NCBI RefSeq assembly: GCF_001577835.2
Contig: NC_029516.1
Span: 55,406,802-55,470,801 of the forward strand
Direction: 5' to 3'
Length of the DNA: 64,000 bases
Source: Coturnix japonica
Taxonomy: Eukaryota; Chordata; Aves; Galliformes; Phasianidae
Shown: in pieces, positions 30,651-41,640 of the stretch
Position numbering within the stretch: the stretch's first letter is position 1
Layout: each line of letters starts with the position of its first letter
Made by a program: the position numbers and the translations under genes
Notes under the pieces: model-generated
Seen by the model: the letters and a program-made list of their open reading frames with translations, nothing else
Databases searched by the model: none
What the model was told of the DNA's origin: nothing

Positions 30651-30656
30651 TTTATT
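30651..30656 (-). terminator. ADCK2: Candidate ADCK2 poly(A) signal
   Basis: An AATAAA on the minus strand lies about 670 bp beyond the ADCK2 stop (31329), in sequence with no other features. Confidence 0.45.
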
Positions 30657-30698
30657 ATGGAATTCATTTTTCTTCCATACATATCATTTAACGTGTAC

Positions 30699-30719
30699 AT
30701 ATAGATAGATAGATAGATA
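30699..30719 (+). repeat. (ATAG)n microsatellite
   Basis: About five ATAG units in the probable 3'UTR of ADCK2. Confidence 0.85.
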
Positions 30720-31328
30720 CACTGGTCTGTTTTTATCTTCCAAAATGACCAAGAACAGAACGGTTCCATGCAGGAACTCAGGGTACTTCTGCAATAAAAG
30801 CAGAAGTACAAAGGACAAAAAGTCTTACTGTTTTTTTTAGCCTGAATTACTTGCTTAGGTGGCATCAGAATGTCATTTCTTATACCACATCAACTGATCG
30901 GTCAGCAAATTACTATTTAACCCAATTCATTTCAAAACAAATTGGATTACTGCACATCTTATTGAAGGCTTTTAGACAATTAAGACTGGTTTCCTCATCA
31001 GCCTGCAGTGATCTTTTACACACAGACTACATGATATGTCAGTTAAAAACTACCAGAGCACATTAGCTCATAGAACCGCATAATTGTAAGAGTCAGAACT
31101 CTCCATCTGTGCAAAATCTTCCCAGAAAAGGAAGGCTTCTGAAACAGACCTCACCAAGATCCCACGCCTGGTGCTCTGCTGGCAGGACTCAAGGCAGGAT
31201 ATGGAGGGTTACCACAATGTGGCACTTCCCTGTGACACCTGGAACTGTTCTCACCTTCAGTTTCCTCCCGTCAGCTCACAGGCACCAGCGGTAACCCTGC
31301 ACCATGAGAGGGCAGCAGCCACAAGAGT

Positions 31329-34300
31329 CTATTCCAGGACAGAAGCTGCAGTTCTGATGAGCAGTGGTTTAGCTGCCTCTAGAATATCCAGTTCAGGGTC
31401 CAGTGAACGACCAAGACCTTCCAGAACCATGATGGCAAAGATGATGGAAGCAAAATTGCTCTCGAGCTTCACCTAGAAACACAAGAGACAGTGGAGCTTC
31501 TGAGCTCATTTAACAGAGGTATGAGCTCTGGCTAAGTTGGGGAGAAGCAGGGGAGAGCTTAAGCAGGTCCAAAAATAAGAACACAGTTTCAGGGGAAGTA
31601 CCCTAAGACAACCCAAAAGTTTATTTCTCATTTCCATGTAATTTTCCATACTAGAGCAGCAGAAGGTTAAGATTACTTGCTACTGCTAATGTGGTTTTAA
31701 ACCATGGCAGTATCCAACCTACTTGAACACATGCAGTTGGGTAAGGGGCAGCTCACCTTCTGAGGGGCCACAAAAGAGCTCTACATACCACAGAGGAAAC
31801 AGCCCCCTGCTCTGCCTGTACACAGACAGTTCCCAGCCAGGCGCTACCACTGCATCAAGGTACACCAGGGCACTAAGAAATAATAGTCACAGTCCCCCTC
31901 CTTGTCAGCCCCTTGCAATCCCAGTACTTCTCCCTCCCCAGTGAACTTCCAGCTACTGAAAGCAGACTATGACAGCTCCTCACCTTATGTGTCATCAGTA
32001 ATTTAAAGACACTGGAGAGGAGATTTGCCACCTGAAGCTGGAATACAAAAGGAGAAGTTAATGGAGTACCTGTGAGCCATACGCAGGACAGGTAGGATTC
32101 GAAGTGTTTGTTAGCCTTTAGTCTTAGTGGTGGTACAAGATTACTGGGCTGAGGATGGCCAACAAGGTGTGATCCTTCCCACCCTGCTCAGGATAAGGAG
32201 GTCACTTCTGACCCATGGTTCTGTTTATTTGCCAGCCCAGCAAGGCTGAAAACATCTCATAGCAGTACATGGTAGGCATTAATTTCCTCAGTACCTCCGT
32301 ACTATATTCTATGAAGTGCCAGGCTGGCCTTCACCAAAAGGATACAAGCTGTAACATCAGGTTTAGTGACTCCTCAAAGAGGGACGGCAGGTGTTAGAGA
32401 TCTAAAGACCAAATCTAAACACACACGGTTTCATTTTTAGATAGAGGGAAATAAGATTTTAGAGATTTTACTTCATCTGAGGCACTAAAAGCTCCAAGTG
32501 TGCATGGCACTGATGGGATCACAGCTGGCCTTTCCACATGGGCCACTTCAAAAGCCAAGCTGCACTAAAGTACAGCTACATGAGGGTGGGACATGGTTTG
32601 TGGACTTGCCTTTCCCAGAGCAATAGTGTTCCTTCGAACTTTGGTCACTAGTTCTGCCATTTCAGCTTTGAATCGCTCAATATCCTGGCATTGGTTGGCC
32701 CGAGCATGATGAAGAATCAGTTCTGCCACTTTCTCCCCCTGTGAAACAAGTGGAAAAGAAGAATCAGCAGAACTAGATCGCTGTTACCAGCGGGTCTACA
32801 GGGAGCTGCTCTGACAGAACAGGTGGGGTGGAATCCCCCCCATGTACAAAGGCAGCCCTTAAGGAGCATGAGTAACCAGGAGCACAGTGACCAGGATGGA
32901 CAAACAGGGCACAGTGTGGCAGTTTGCAAGGCAGTTCACACAGGCAGGGTGAGCAGGGAGGGCAAGAACTCTGTGGGCTACAGAGTTGAGTTCCAATAGG
33001 TGATTTTTGCCCACAAAGTTCAGGGTTATCATCCAATCCACAAAACCTGGCTTCACAGCTGGTGCCACCACCAAAACTAGGGTGTATTTTGACAATGGGA
33101 TGCCTTGGATAGCACCAGGCTTGCAGGAACCAGTTGAGTTTCACCTCTCTCAAAGGTGGAAGGCAGTTTATGGAGAAAAGTTAGCTGGGCTTATTTACAG
33201 GGCTTTAGACTAGGTTTGAAGAGTGAAGGGTGTGATAGTGAGCCTTCCAGAACAAGGTGCAGGACAGTATAGCTAAGCTAGAGGGACAAGGTGCTAATGG
33301 AGGCCCTTGACCTGCTGCCCTGAGATGTACTGGCACCACTGCAGCACAACTGAAATCATAACAAGCCAGGGACGGCTGAGACAGTAGGAGATTGCAACAG
33401 GGAAACTCAGGGGAAATAATTCAAGGGAATCAAGGAGTTATCTTCCAAGAAGGCAACATGACCAGCTGCCCAGCTGAACTGCCCCTAAACTGATGCACAC
33501 AGCTTGGGAAACAAACGGGAGCAGCTGGAAGCCACACCATGCTTCTAGAATGTCATGATGTAGTTGTTGTCACTGAAACCTGGTGGATGATTCCCATGAC
33601 TGGAATGTGGCTATTGAGGGCTACGAGTTCTTCACCTGTAGGTACCTACAGAATAAGGAAGGGAGGAGGCATTGTTCTCTTTATCAAGGAAGGAACAAAG
33701 GGTGAAGAGCTGTCCCTGAAGAATGGCCACAAGCGAGTCAAAAGTTATGGGTGGGAGTCAGAGACAACAAAGGGAGCCTTGTGGATAGGGTCTGCTACTG
33801 GCTGCCCAATCAAGTGGAGCCTGTTGATGAAGCCTTCTTCCTCCAGCTATAGGAGGCATCACAAAACTCAGATGATTCTATGAACAACCCCCAAGCAGCC
33901 AGAAGTGGCACCAGAAGCACTCTAAACCAAGTGGCTGCTTTCTGTCAAACCCATTCAGTCTCCTGGGCAACTGAACTTGCTCCATTTCAGTAGCCTGTTG
34001 CTTTAGCTGTGCATCTTATCTCTGTCTGGTAGGCTTTCCAAGCTAGCAAGTGTGCTCTGCTTCCCTGGGGAGGACTGTAAAGGAAAACAGAAAGAGAGCT
34101 ACAGTTTGGCCACCAGGCTGTCCAGCTGTCTCCATTCCCCAACCTCAATGACCTAACACCGTGACAGAGGCCTCACCTGGCCCTGGACCACAGCAGTGAA
34201 AACTGCTCTGAAGTTCTGCATGTCAGCACTCTGCAGCTCCGCCACGATCCCTGCATCCAGCAGCACCAGGCAGAGCTGTTTGAAGGGCGGCTGCACTTCC

Positions 34301-37300
34301 ACGATGAGCGTGTCACACAGATCCACGATGGCAGTCTGCTCTTTGTAGCTGGTGCTGACGCAGGCTGTGCCTTGCACCAGGATGTTCCCAGGGTGCAGAT
34401 CGGCATGGACAAAGTTGTCAACAAAGACCTAGAAGATGAGCAAGTTCTTAGAGCGGTTGATTCCAACCAAACCTGCCCATACCCACCTCGCATACCAAGC
34501 CCCAGGGCAGGACAACACGTTTGTTCCCTGTTGTTGTTCATGTGTGACAATTTTGCGGGCACAGACGACAGGCAAAGCTGGGCCTCTGCAAGATCACGCA
34601 TCTCTCATTAGTTCTTGGAGAACTGGGGGTAGGTGTGGAACGCTGGAGGCACGGCCAATGTCACTCCAGTCTTCAAAAAGGCAAGAAGAAGACTCTGAAA
34701 TAAACTTATACGGCAGTCAGCCTAGCCTTCTGTCCCAGGCAAGGTGATGCGAACAGCCTTGTTGCTGGATGCTCTTCTTCCAGCAACTCTGCTGGTGATA
34801 AAGGAGTTATCAGGGAGTAACTCAGCATGGGTTCACAAGGGGAGGTCGTGCTCGACAACCTAGGTGGCCTTTTATAAGATTGTTCCTGGCTGGAGTGGAC
34901 AAGACGAGAGAGGGCGGTAGATGTAGCTCTACCTTGATTTCAGTAAAGGCTTTTTGATTACTGTCCCCCATTGACATCCTATTAACAAGCTGAGGAAGTA
35001 TGGTATAGATGAAGTGGACGTGAAGTGGGTTGAGAATTGGCTGACTGGACAGAGTGCGGAGGGTTGTCGCGTTGGCGGTGCCGAGTGGTCTGGCTGGAGG
35101 CCTGATAAACTAGCTGGCAGTCCCCCCAGGGGTCTGTACGTAGGTCGGCGTCTTGTATTCAACATTTCATCAACGACCTTGGTCATGAGGACGATAGTGA
35201 CCACCCTCAGCAAGTTTGCTCGATGACACGAAGTTGGGAGCGATTGGCTGAATGCCTTGAAGCTGTGTGCCATTCCGCGAGACCTTGGACAGCTGAGAGC
35301 TGGGGCAGCTAAGAACACGACTCAGAAAAGCGCATTTCAACAAAACGCACACAAAACCACAGACTAAGAAGTCTCTAACAACCTTGAACGCTAGAACACT
35401 CACCTCTGACCACAAAACTATGCAACACAGTACCAAACGGCATGCGCGGAAAACACCTCGACTGAAACCTCGTAGACGGAGCTATGTTGAGAGAACCTGC
35501 GGTGTTCCGGGTGCGAGACAGCTTGACCATGAGCCAGCAGTGTGCCCTTGCAAGCCAAAAAGGCCAAAATGGGTATCATATACTGGGAGTTAGTTAAAAG
35601 ACATTGTAGTCCAGCAGGTCGAGGAGGTTGATACCTCCACATCTACTCTGGCCCTGGTTGAGGCCTTCATTTCTCGGCAATATCGTGCCAGTTCGGGCTC
35701 CAGTACAAAAAATTCAGGGATCTCTGGGGAAAGAGTCCAGCGGAGCCACTCAAATGAGTGAAGGGCCTGGAGCATCTCCCCTATGAGGAGAGGACTTAGG
35801 AACTGGGCCTGTTGTAGCCTTGAAAAAGCAGCTTGAGTAAGGGGACTTGATCCAGTTTTATACAATACCTGAGGTGTGGGAGCCATAGGTGGTTGAGGCT
35901 TGGTCTCTTTTCAGTAGATGTGTTGGGATAGACTAGGGTAATGGGATGAAGTACCAGCTATAGGAAGTTTTCGCATGAATGTCGTTAAGAACTTCTTTAC
36001 AGTACGTGACGGAGCACTGGACAGGGCTGCCCAGGAGGTTGGTGGAGGTTCTCCTTCTCTGGAGATATTTAAGACCCGCCTGGACGCCTACCTGTGTGAT
36101 GTGGTTGAGGGAAGCCTAGCTTTGGCAGGGGTTACGGACTCAGATATTGATCTCTTAGAGTCCCTATCCAAACCCTACAAATTCCTGTGATTCTGTGTTG
36201 AAAGAGGGCGGGTGCTACCAGCCTAGGAGAGTCAGCAGAGCTGCATGAAGCAATCCTGCCCATCTGTGAGAGAGAAGGTAGAACAGTGAGAAGTTCCAGC
36301 AGGTAGTTCTCTCCAACAATAAGCCCTGCACTCAGTGTAGGCTGGTGAGCCTTGGCAACAAGTAACACAGTTACTTTGCCATTCACTGCTATGGGGTTTA
36401 TTAGTGTATGGCTACGTTTGTCTACTCCAGCACATCCATACATTACAGCTGTATTGAAAAGGAAAATTCAATCTAACATTAGCATAAAACTATCTATTGT
36501 AGTTCTACCACTGCTCTTCTGAATGGTAAAAAGCTATTTGAGGCTCTCACACTATGTGAAGTTATAACTGCAAGCCTCCCTATTGCCTTAGCACAACATT
36601 GCAACTACCAGCTGCATTTTACCTGACACTGGTCCCTTGCTCAGCACTGAGGTTGTTTGCAGCTCTTCCCTGCTAGTTCTCATGGCTCCCCTCAGCAAGC
36701 CTTTCCAGATCATTTTTTTCTTTACTTTGTATTTAGTTCTTCCTTATAAAAAGGTAATTTTGGGGTAGGAGTGAATAAATGAAATCTTTCTATTTTCCCT
36801 GTGATTTACAGCCTCTGCAGAGAGCCCAGGATCGATTAATTACATGGTACTTTACAGCACTTGGGCAATGTGTGAACATTCATTAAATGGATCAGTGGGT
36901 TTGCTAAGCAATGCTCTGATCACATTTCACAGTGGGACCATGTGCAAGCAGATCTCCCTTCTGCAGCTAAAGGTGCTCCACATCAAAACCTGCAGAAGTG
37001 GTGTATGTAGTCCAGGCTTTACTCAGGTCACGTCTTACATTGCATGTGAAGCACGGACCCTCCCTCTGTCAGTTCAGGAGCTGCACAGTGCACCTGGCAG
37101 CCCAAGTCCTGGGTTGTCACAATACCTGACATCCATGGGCTGGCTCCAAAAGGAACAGATGTGTCTTGAGTCCATGGGGAGAAGATGGGGGAGCAAACCG
37201 GTTCTCTCCTTAGCCAAAGGGTCTTATAACCCCAATAAAAAAGATTCTGCAGGAAAATAACCTTCACTTCCAGCCTCTGTCAAGTGCCTACCATCTTTAG

Positions 37301-40087
37301 GAGCATGTCCATGCCCATCTTTGCGAGTCTCTGCCTCAGCTCTGTGGCAACCTCTGTGTGTAGGTAGTGTGAAATAGGCTCACTCTCCTGAAAAAGAGAA
37401 GAAAAGAAAAAAGAGCTGGAATCAGATACACCCTGAGTCCCACGTGCAATCATACCTTTACTTAGGTGCTGTGAGATAAGGAATAACCTAGAAGGGACCA
37501 GCTCATTGGGACTGTACCCAATGGTACAGGCAAGTACACGGTGGCTGCACACGCTGCTGGTCTGCTCGGCTTCAGCCAAGTGTTTACTTCTATATGGAGC
37601 TGTCTGCCACCTGGCTTCTGGGATGCACTGTTTACAAAGAGAGCAGAAGAGACACTGCAGAAGGACAGCGATCTCTTTAAACAAAGAAGAGCACTCCTGC
37701 CTGTGACTGCTCCTTCTCAAAAGATACATCTTTACCAAGCTCCCTTGAGGGTCTTCTCCCTGCTACCGCTGCTCCCAGACTGCGCAGTTCTTACCTCGAA
37801 TGTTTCCACGAGAACATCCGTTGTCACCAAAGGGCGAACAGGAGTTGGGAACTTCACAAAATTGACATCTAGGAAGTTTTGACGGAAGCGCTCCAGATTT
37901 CTGGCTTCGTAGTGCAAGTCAATCTCAAAGGAGAAAAAGGAAAAGCGGATTGGGAGTTAGATGCAATTAGATCTTTGGGACTTATAGCCTCCTTGATGGG
38001 AGAGCAGAGTCATGCATTGAGCAATGAGTGGCACACCACCCAGCACCTCAAAAATACCCCAGATACACTACAGGCATAGTGTCTCAGAAAAGACCAGGAC
38101 TGCCTTATTTTCAATGGTGAGAAGGATCCTGAACCAAAGATTACTGTCCGAATAGCGAGGCAGGAAAGCAGGCTAGAACTGCAGCCCTAGCCTCAATTAA
38201 CAGATGGGCAGCTATAGCAGGAAGAAATTTAATGTAACACATACAAAATAATATACCACGAGAAGTGATAGCATGGATGGAGTTAAAGCCAATCAATAGC
38301 AAGACCAGTCTTATTTCAGCACTTGGCATTTCACACACCTGCTGAAGCATAAGTTTCTCAAATTCTTCCACAATCTCTGTCAAACTGAGCCACTTGAATC
38401 CAGGGAGAAGCCCAATGATGTGGCTCCCCAGCTTCATGAGGAACAGATCCATCTGGACTTGCTGGACTAGCCCTGGGTGCAGGACCTGCACAAGAAGAAA
38501 TGGTGGCAAGGTCAACTCCCAGAACGCTGTAAAAACAAGTCAATTTCTATCAGTTAAAATAACCTATTTGAAACGAACAGAACCTACCCTATAAAGCTGA
38601 GAGCTAACAAGGCTTCACAAGACAGTCCTCAGAATAATTCTTATTTTGCCATGGATTAAGCTGTTAAGAAACGCTTCATAATTTACAGATGGAAAATTTG
38701 CGTCCCAGAGCCTGCAGTTTCACCCAAAGCCATTTTCCCTTGCTTCCATTCTTCCTGCCATGTCGTACAGACTAGTATTTGGAACAGCTCCAACATTTCC
38801 TTAAAGAAGCTTTGCTGGAAAGAACGTATCTGTTCCAGATTTCTCTATCGGAGGAAAGAATGGGTCTCATTTTCTGAAAGGTGAAACAACTTATATTCAT
38901 TCTTTTAGTATATATCGGGCCCTGGCAATTTCTGGTATTCGGGTGCTATGTTAAATGGTGTGTACTGGTGCTGAGAAGAGCTGGGGCCACTGCTGCCCGG
39001 ATTGCAGCTGGCTGGAACCAGAGCACCAAAACAACATATGGAGGGAAGTGAACATCACTCCACTTTGTCATAACCAGCCAACTCTTCTCCATCGGAACCA
39101 CAGTCTTCCCTGTCTTGTCCTGCACACTCTACATTTACAGGTCTGCCAGTAAGACGTGTGACTTACTTTAACAGCTACAGGTGTGAGGGGTCTGGCTGGT
39201 GATGGATTTGCATCCAGGAGCTGTGTTGCCGTCTGCTCCACGCGGGGCGTTCCATGCACAGGATTCCTCAGGGAGCAGCTGATGGGGCTCAGCTCAGCCC
39301 CGCTCCTCTCTTCCCACATCCTCTCACTCTTCCTCCTCAGCCACCTGAAGAGACCCCTGAGGCCCGACACCTCCCACGCTTCAAAGGCAGACTGTAACTC
39401 CGAGCTCCATGCCAGCCCCTCGGCCGGGGGGCCAGCAATAGCGGTCAGATCGGCATAGGCTTTATACACCTGGGCCACGCAGCCTGAGCCGACCGGCTCC
39501 TGGCTGGGAAACGTAAGGATTCTCCTCCAGTCCTCACCAAAGGCTTTCCTCAAGAGCTCATCGGTGTGACCCCAAGGGTGCGGGCTCACCTCGACGTGCA
39601 GCTTGGAAAACTCATCGCAGAAAGCCTCGGAGAAGAGGTCCCTGCGGGTGCTGGCCCACTGGCCCAGCTTGATGCAGGTGGGCCCGGCGGCCTCGGCCGC
39701 TCTCCGCAGCAGCCGCAGCCACAGGGCGGCCATGCCGGGCCGCAGGCGGCTCAGCGGGTACAGCAGCAGCAGGGGCCCGAAGCGCAGTAGCAGCCCGCAC
39801 GCCCGCAGTCCCAGCCGCAGCACCAGGCGCAGCCGCCTCAGCACCCCCCGTGCCGGCCGCTCCGGGCCGCGCTCCCCAGCCCACACCGGCAGGGCGGCCG
39901 CCCGCCACCGCACCGGCTCCTCCCTTCGCCCGGCCGCAGCGGGCACCGCCAAGGCCACGGCTGCCCAGCGCCCGGCCCGCAGCCCGACACGCCCCAATAC
40001 CGCCCAGCCGGGCGGCGGGCCCCGCGCCCCGGCGGCACGGCCCAAGAGGGGCAAGGGGAGCAACCGAGCGGCACAGCCCGCCACCAT
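31329..40087 (-). CDS. ADCK2: ADCK2, mitochondrial UbiB/ABC1-family atypical kinase
   Basis: ADCK2 is a mitochondrial aarF-domain protein of the UbiB family, linked in the literature to lipid oxidation and coenzyme Q. Eight minus-strand exons: 40087..39167, 38485..38339, 37923..37795, 37387..37292, 34428..34177, 32738..32610, 32037..31984 and 31472..31329. All internal junctions are phase 0. The total is 623 aa (human 626). Visible motifs: a hydrophobic stretch at about 96-110; the UbiB KxGQ motif as KLGQ (140-143); SGCVAQVY (201-208); VAVK ending at Lys307; HADLHPGN (439-446); and the DFG-like LLDAG (about 487-491). The start is the ATG at 40087, reading MVAGC, in a CpG island. The intron after the exon ending at 32610 uses a GC donor. 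CR1 copies fill the introns flanking the HADLHPGN exon. The converging neighbour is the C11orf16-like gene. Confidence 0.96.
32770..33885 (+). mobile_element. CR1 LINE, 5' region and endonuclease part, in ADCK2 intron
   Basis: The first part (32770-33300) matches the CR1 region before ORF2 (GTGTGGCAGTTTGCAAGGCA, then TTAGCTGGGCTTATTTACAG). From 33530 the plus strand reads like the APE-type endonuclease of ORF2: VVVVTETWW, a degenerate block, then GGGIVLFIKEGTKGEELSLKN. It stops before the reverse transcriptase. Most CR1 copies are 5'-truncated, so a copy keeping 5' sequence is uncommon. It is antisense to ADCK2 and clearly degenerate. Confidence 0.85.
34610..36200 (+). mobile_element. CR1 LINE, reverse-transcriptase part to 3' end, in ADCK2 intron
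   Basis: The plus strand reads in broken frames through the CR1 reverse transcriptase: a DFSKAF-like block near 34940, KWVENWLTGQ near 35025, the FNISSTTL block near 35157 and a DDTK block near 35222. The late ORF2 (SLEIFKTRLDAYL, near 36054) and an ATTCTGTG-like 3' end follow. It has many disruptions and is old. The segment at 35310-35520 does not resemble the CR1 template well. It is separated from the 5'-type CR1 at 32770-33885 by ADCK2 exon 5, so it is a separate insertion. Confidence 0.9.
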
Positions 40088-40300
40088 CGCCACAACCACC
40101 GGCAGCCAGCGGGGCGGGGATTGAGGGCAGGGCCGAGCAACCGCTGCGGGGCGGCTGTGTCCGACCGCCCCTTAAAGAGACGGCGACGGGACAGCGACGC
40201 TTCCCGCACGGCTGCATAGCACTGCAGCGCCGGGGGAACCGGGCCCGGGGTGAGGACAAAAGCAGGAAATTCAGCAACGTCAGGCAGAAATAGCCCTGCT
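40088..40300 (-). promoter_or_regulatory. ADCK2: ADCK2 CpG-island promoter region
   Basis: A GC-rich, CpG-dense region covers ADCK2 exon 1 and the 200 bp upstream of its ATG. It contains no TATA box. The island ends where a CR1 fragment begins (40338). Confidence 0.55.
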
Positions 40301-40337
40301 GACATGGATGCGGTCGTCCTGTAGTGATGAATTATAC

Positions 40338-40620
40338 AGAAACATGGAATCGCTATGTTGGAAAAGACCACTAAGATCATCCAGTCCAACACCAGCCCAT
40401 CCCTACCATGTCCCCACAGCCCTCAGTGCCACATCCACACGGCTCTGGAACACCTCCGGGGATGGTGACTGCACCACGTCCCTGTGCAGCCTGTGCCACT
40501 GCAGCATCACTCCTGAGAGGAAATGTTTCCTAATACCCAACCTGAACCTCCTCTGGTACAACTTGAGGCCATTCCCTTTCATCCTATTGCTGTTACCTGG
40601 GAGAAGAGGCTGAACCCCTC
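40338..40620 (-). mobile_element. CR1 LINE 3' fragment between ADCK2 and DENND2A
   Basis: Minus-strand CR1: a tail near CATGGAATC, then GATCATCCAGTCCAACACC-type sequence and the late ORF2 region, ending near GTTCAGCCTCTTCTCCCAGG on the minus strand. Confidence 0.88.
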
Positions 40621-40959
40621 TTGTGTCAGAAGGGCTCTCAAACACCCCCTAGTTCCAGCTCCTGCTGCCAGCCAGGCTGCCAACATACAACCCAGCGTGG
40701 CTGTGTGTTACTAACTGCACACCTACACAGGGAAGAAATCCCTCTGTATTGTTTTTAATGTACCCTCAGAACTAAAACCCCGTAGGAAAAATGCGTATGC
40801 TTTCCAAGCCGGCTTTTCCCCTCACTTTAGTGAGTAGCACAGATGTATGCAAACACACCTGCGTGCCGGCAGGGAGCTGATTTCAGCCCTGTGCAGGTGA
40901 ACTGATTGACTCACAGAGCCAGACTGCAGTGGTGTGCAGTGATCATCCAGAGAGAGACC

Positions 40960-41078
40960 AGCATGGTGAGCGGCCTGGAGCATAGTGTATGTTTGGTGGC
41001 CCTGCCAGGCAGGGGGGTTTGGAACTACATGATCCTTGAGGTCCCTTCCAACCCGGGTCATTCTGTGATTCTGTGTGA
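40960..41078 (+). mobile_element. CR1 LINE 3'-end fragment
   Basis: It reads CAGGCAGGGGGGTTTGGAAC, then TGAGGTCCCTTCCAACC and an ATTCTGTG repeat, which is the CR1 3' end in plus orientation. Confidence 0.8.
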
Positions 41079-41084
41079 TCTCCG

Positions 41085-41225
41085 CTATGAGGGATGGCTG
41101 AAAGCGTGGGGACTGTTCAGCCTGGAGCCTTAAGGGAAGGCTGAGGGGGCACCTTCCCAGTGCTTATAAATACCCAGCGGGTGGGAGCCCAGTGGATGGG
41201 GCCAGGCTCTTTTCTGGTGCCACTC
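41085..41225 (+). mobile_element. Second CR1 fragment abutting the previous one
   Basis: GACTGTTCAGCCTGGAGCC and GATGGGGCCAGGCTCTTTTC match the late ORF2 of CR1. The order (3' tail first, then an internal part) shows that this is another copy, placed directly after the tail at 41078. Confidence 0.7.
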
Positions 41226-41394
41226 TGGCATCAAGTAGGGACTTGATGTCAAGTAGGGACTCCTTTCTTTTCCTTTGGGTATTTCTGTTTGCGATCAGAA
41301 AACTATCCTGTGCGCCTCATCTCTTCTTAATCTGCTTGTCCTTCCTTCCTAAACGATTCCCTTCCAACCCATGACGCCCACTAACACACTCTAC

Positions 41395-41640
41395 CCTCCT
41401 CATCCCGCTCTGTGGCGGGGGCGGGCCGGGGCGGTGCTGGCGGCGGAGGGCGGGCGGCCGGGGCCGGGCTCGGGGCTGGTGCCGGCGGCGGGGGCAGCGG
41501 ATCGGCGCGGCGCTGCATGGCGGGCCGGGCGGGGAGACTCCAGCCTCGCGTCCGCAGGCAGCCAGCACGGCGCCGGGCAACGCCGCCATGCCGGGACACG
41601 GCCCCCCGCCGCCGCCGAGGAAGGTAGGGGGATGGGGGGC
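41395..41640 (+). promoter_or_regulatory. DENND2A: DENND2A CpG-island promoter
   Basis: Very GC- and CpG-rich sequence with many runs of three or more Gs (41412-41500), suitable for G-quadruplex formation on the plus strand. There is no TATA box. It covers the probable first exon of DENND2A. Confidence 0.6.
41510..41623 (+). other. DENND2A: Probable first (5'UTR) exon of DENND2A
   Basis: The 3' border is a good donor (GAGGAAG then GTAGGG at 41624). The 5' border is unknown; 41510 is only a placeholder inside the island. Two ATGs are present, at 41517 and at 41589; the second has a strong GCCGCC context. If this exon is spliced to 58289, both open short upstream ORFs that stop before the main ATG. 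The assignment rests on position and strand. Confidence 0.55.

Larger units (their letters stand above)
28229..31328. other. Convergent 3' region of the C11orf16-like gene and ADCK2
   Basis: There is no coding exon here. A plus-strand AATAAA at 29818-29823 could end the C11orf16-like gene, and a minus-strand one at 30651-30656 could end ADCK2. AT-rich sequence at 28921-28945 and an (ATAG)n run at 30699-30719 are simple repeats. The stretch at 30090-30440 is AT-rich with homeodomain-like TAATTA words and is discussed as a possible regulatory block. Confidence 0.5.

Noticed and set aside
33539-33883. 114-codon plus-strand ORF
   Set aside because: It is CR1 endonuclease sequence, not a host gene.
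32770-36200. The two CR1 blocks read as one full-length element
   Set aside because: ADCK2 exon 5 (34177-34428), conserved and correctly spliced, lies between them, so they must be separate insertions.
39603-40392. Several long ORFs on both strands over the ADCK2 first exon
   Set aside because: Shadows of the GC-rich ADCK2 exon 1; only the reading from 40087 contains the KLGQ and SGCVAQVY motifs.
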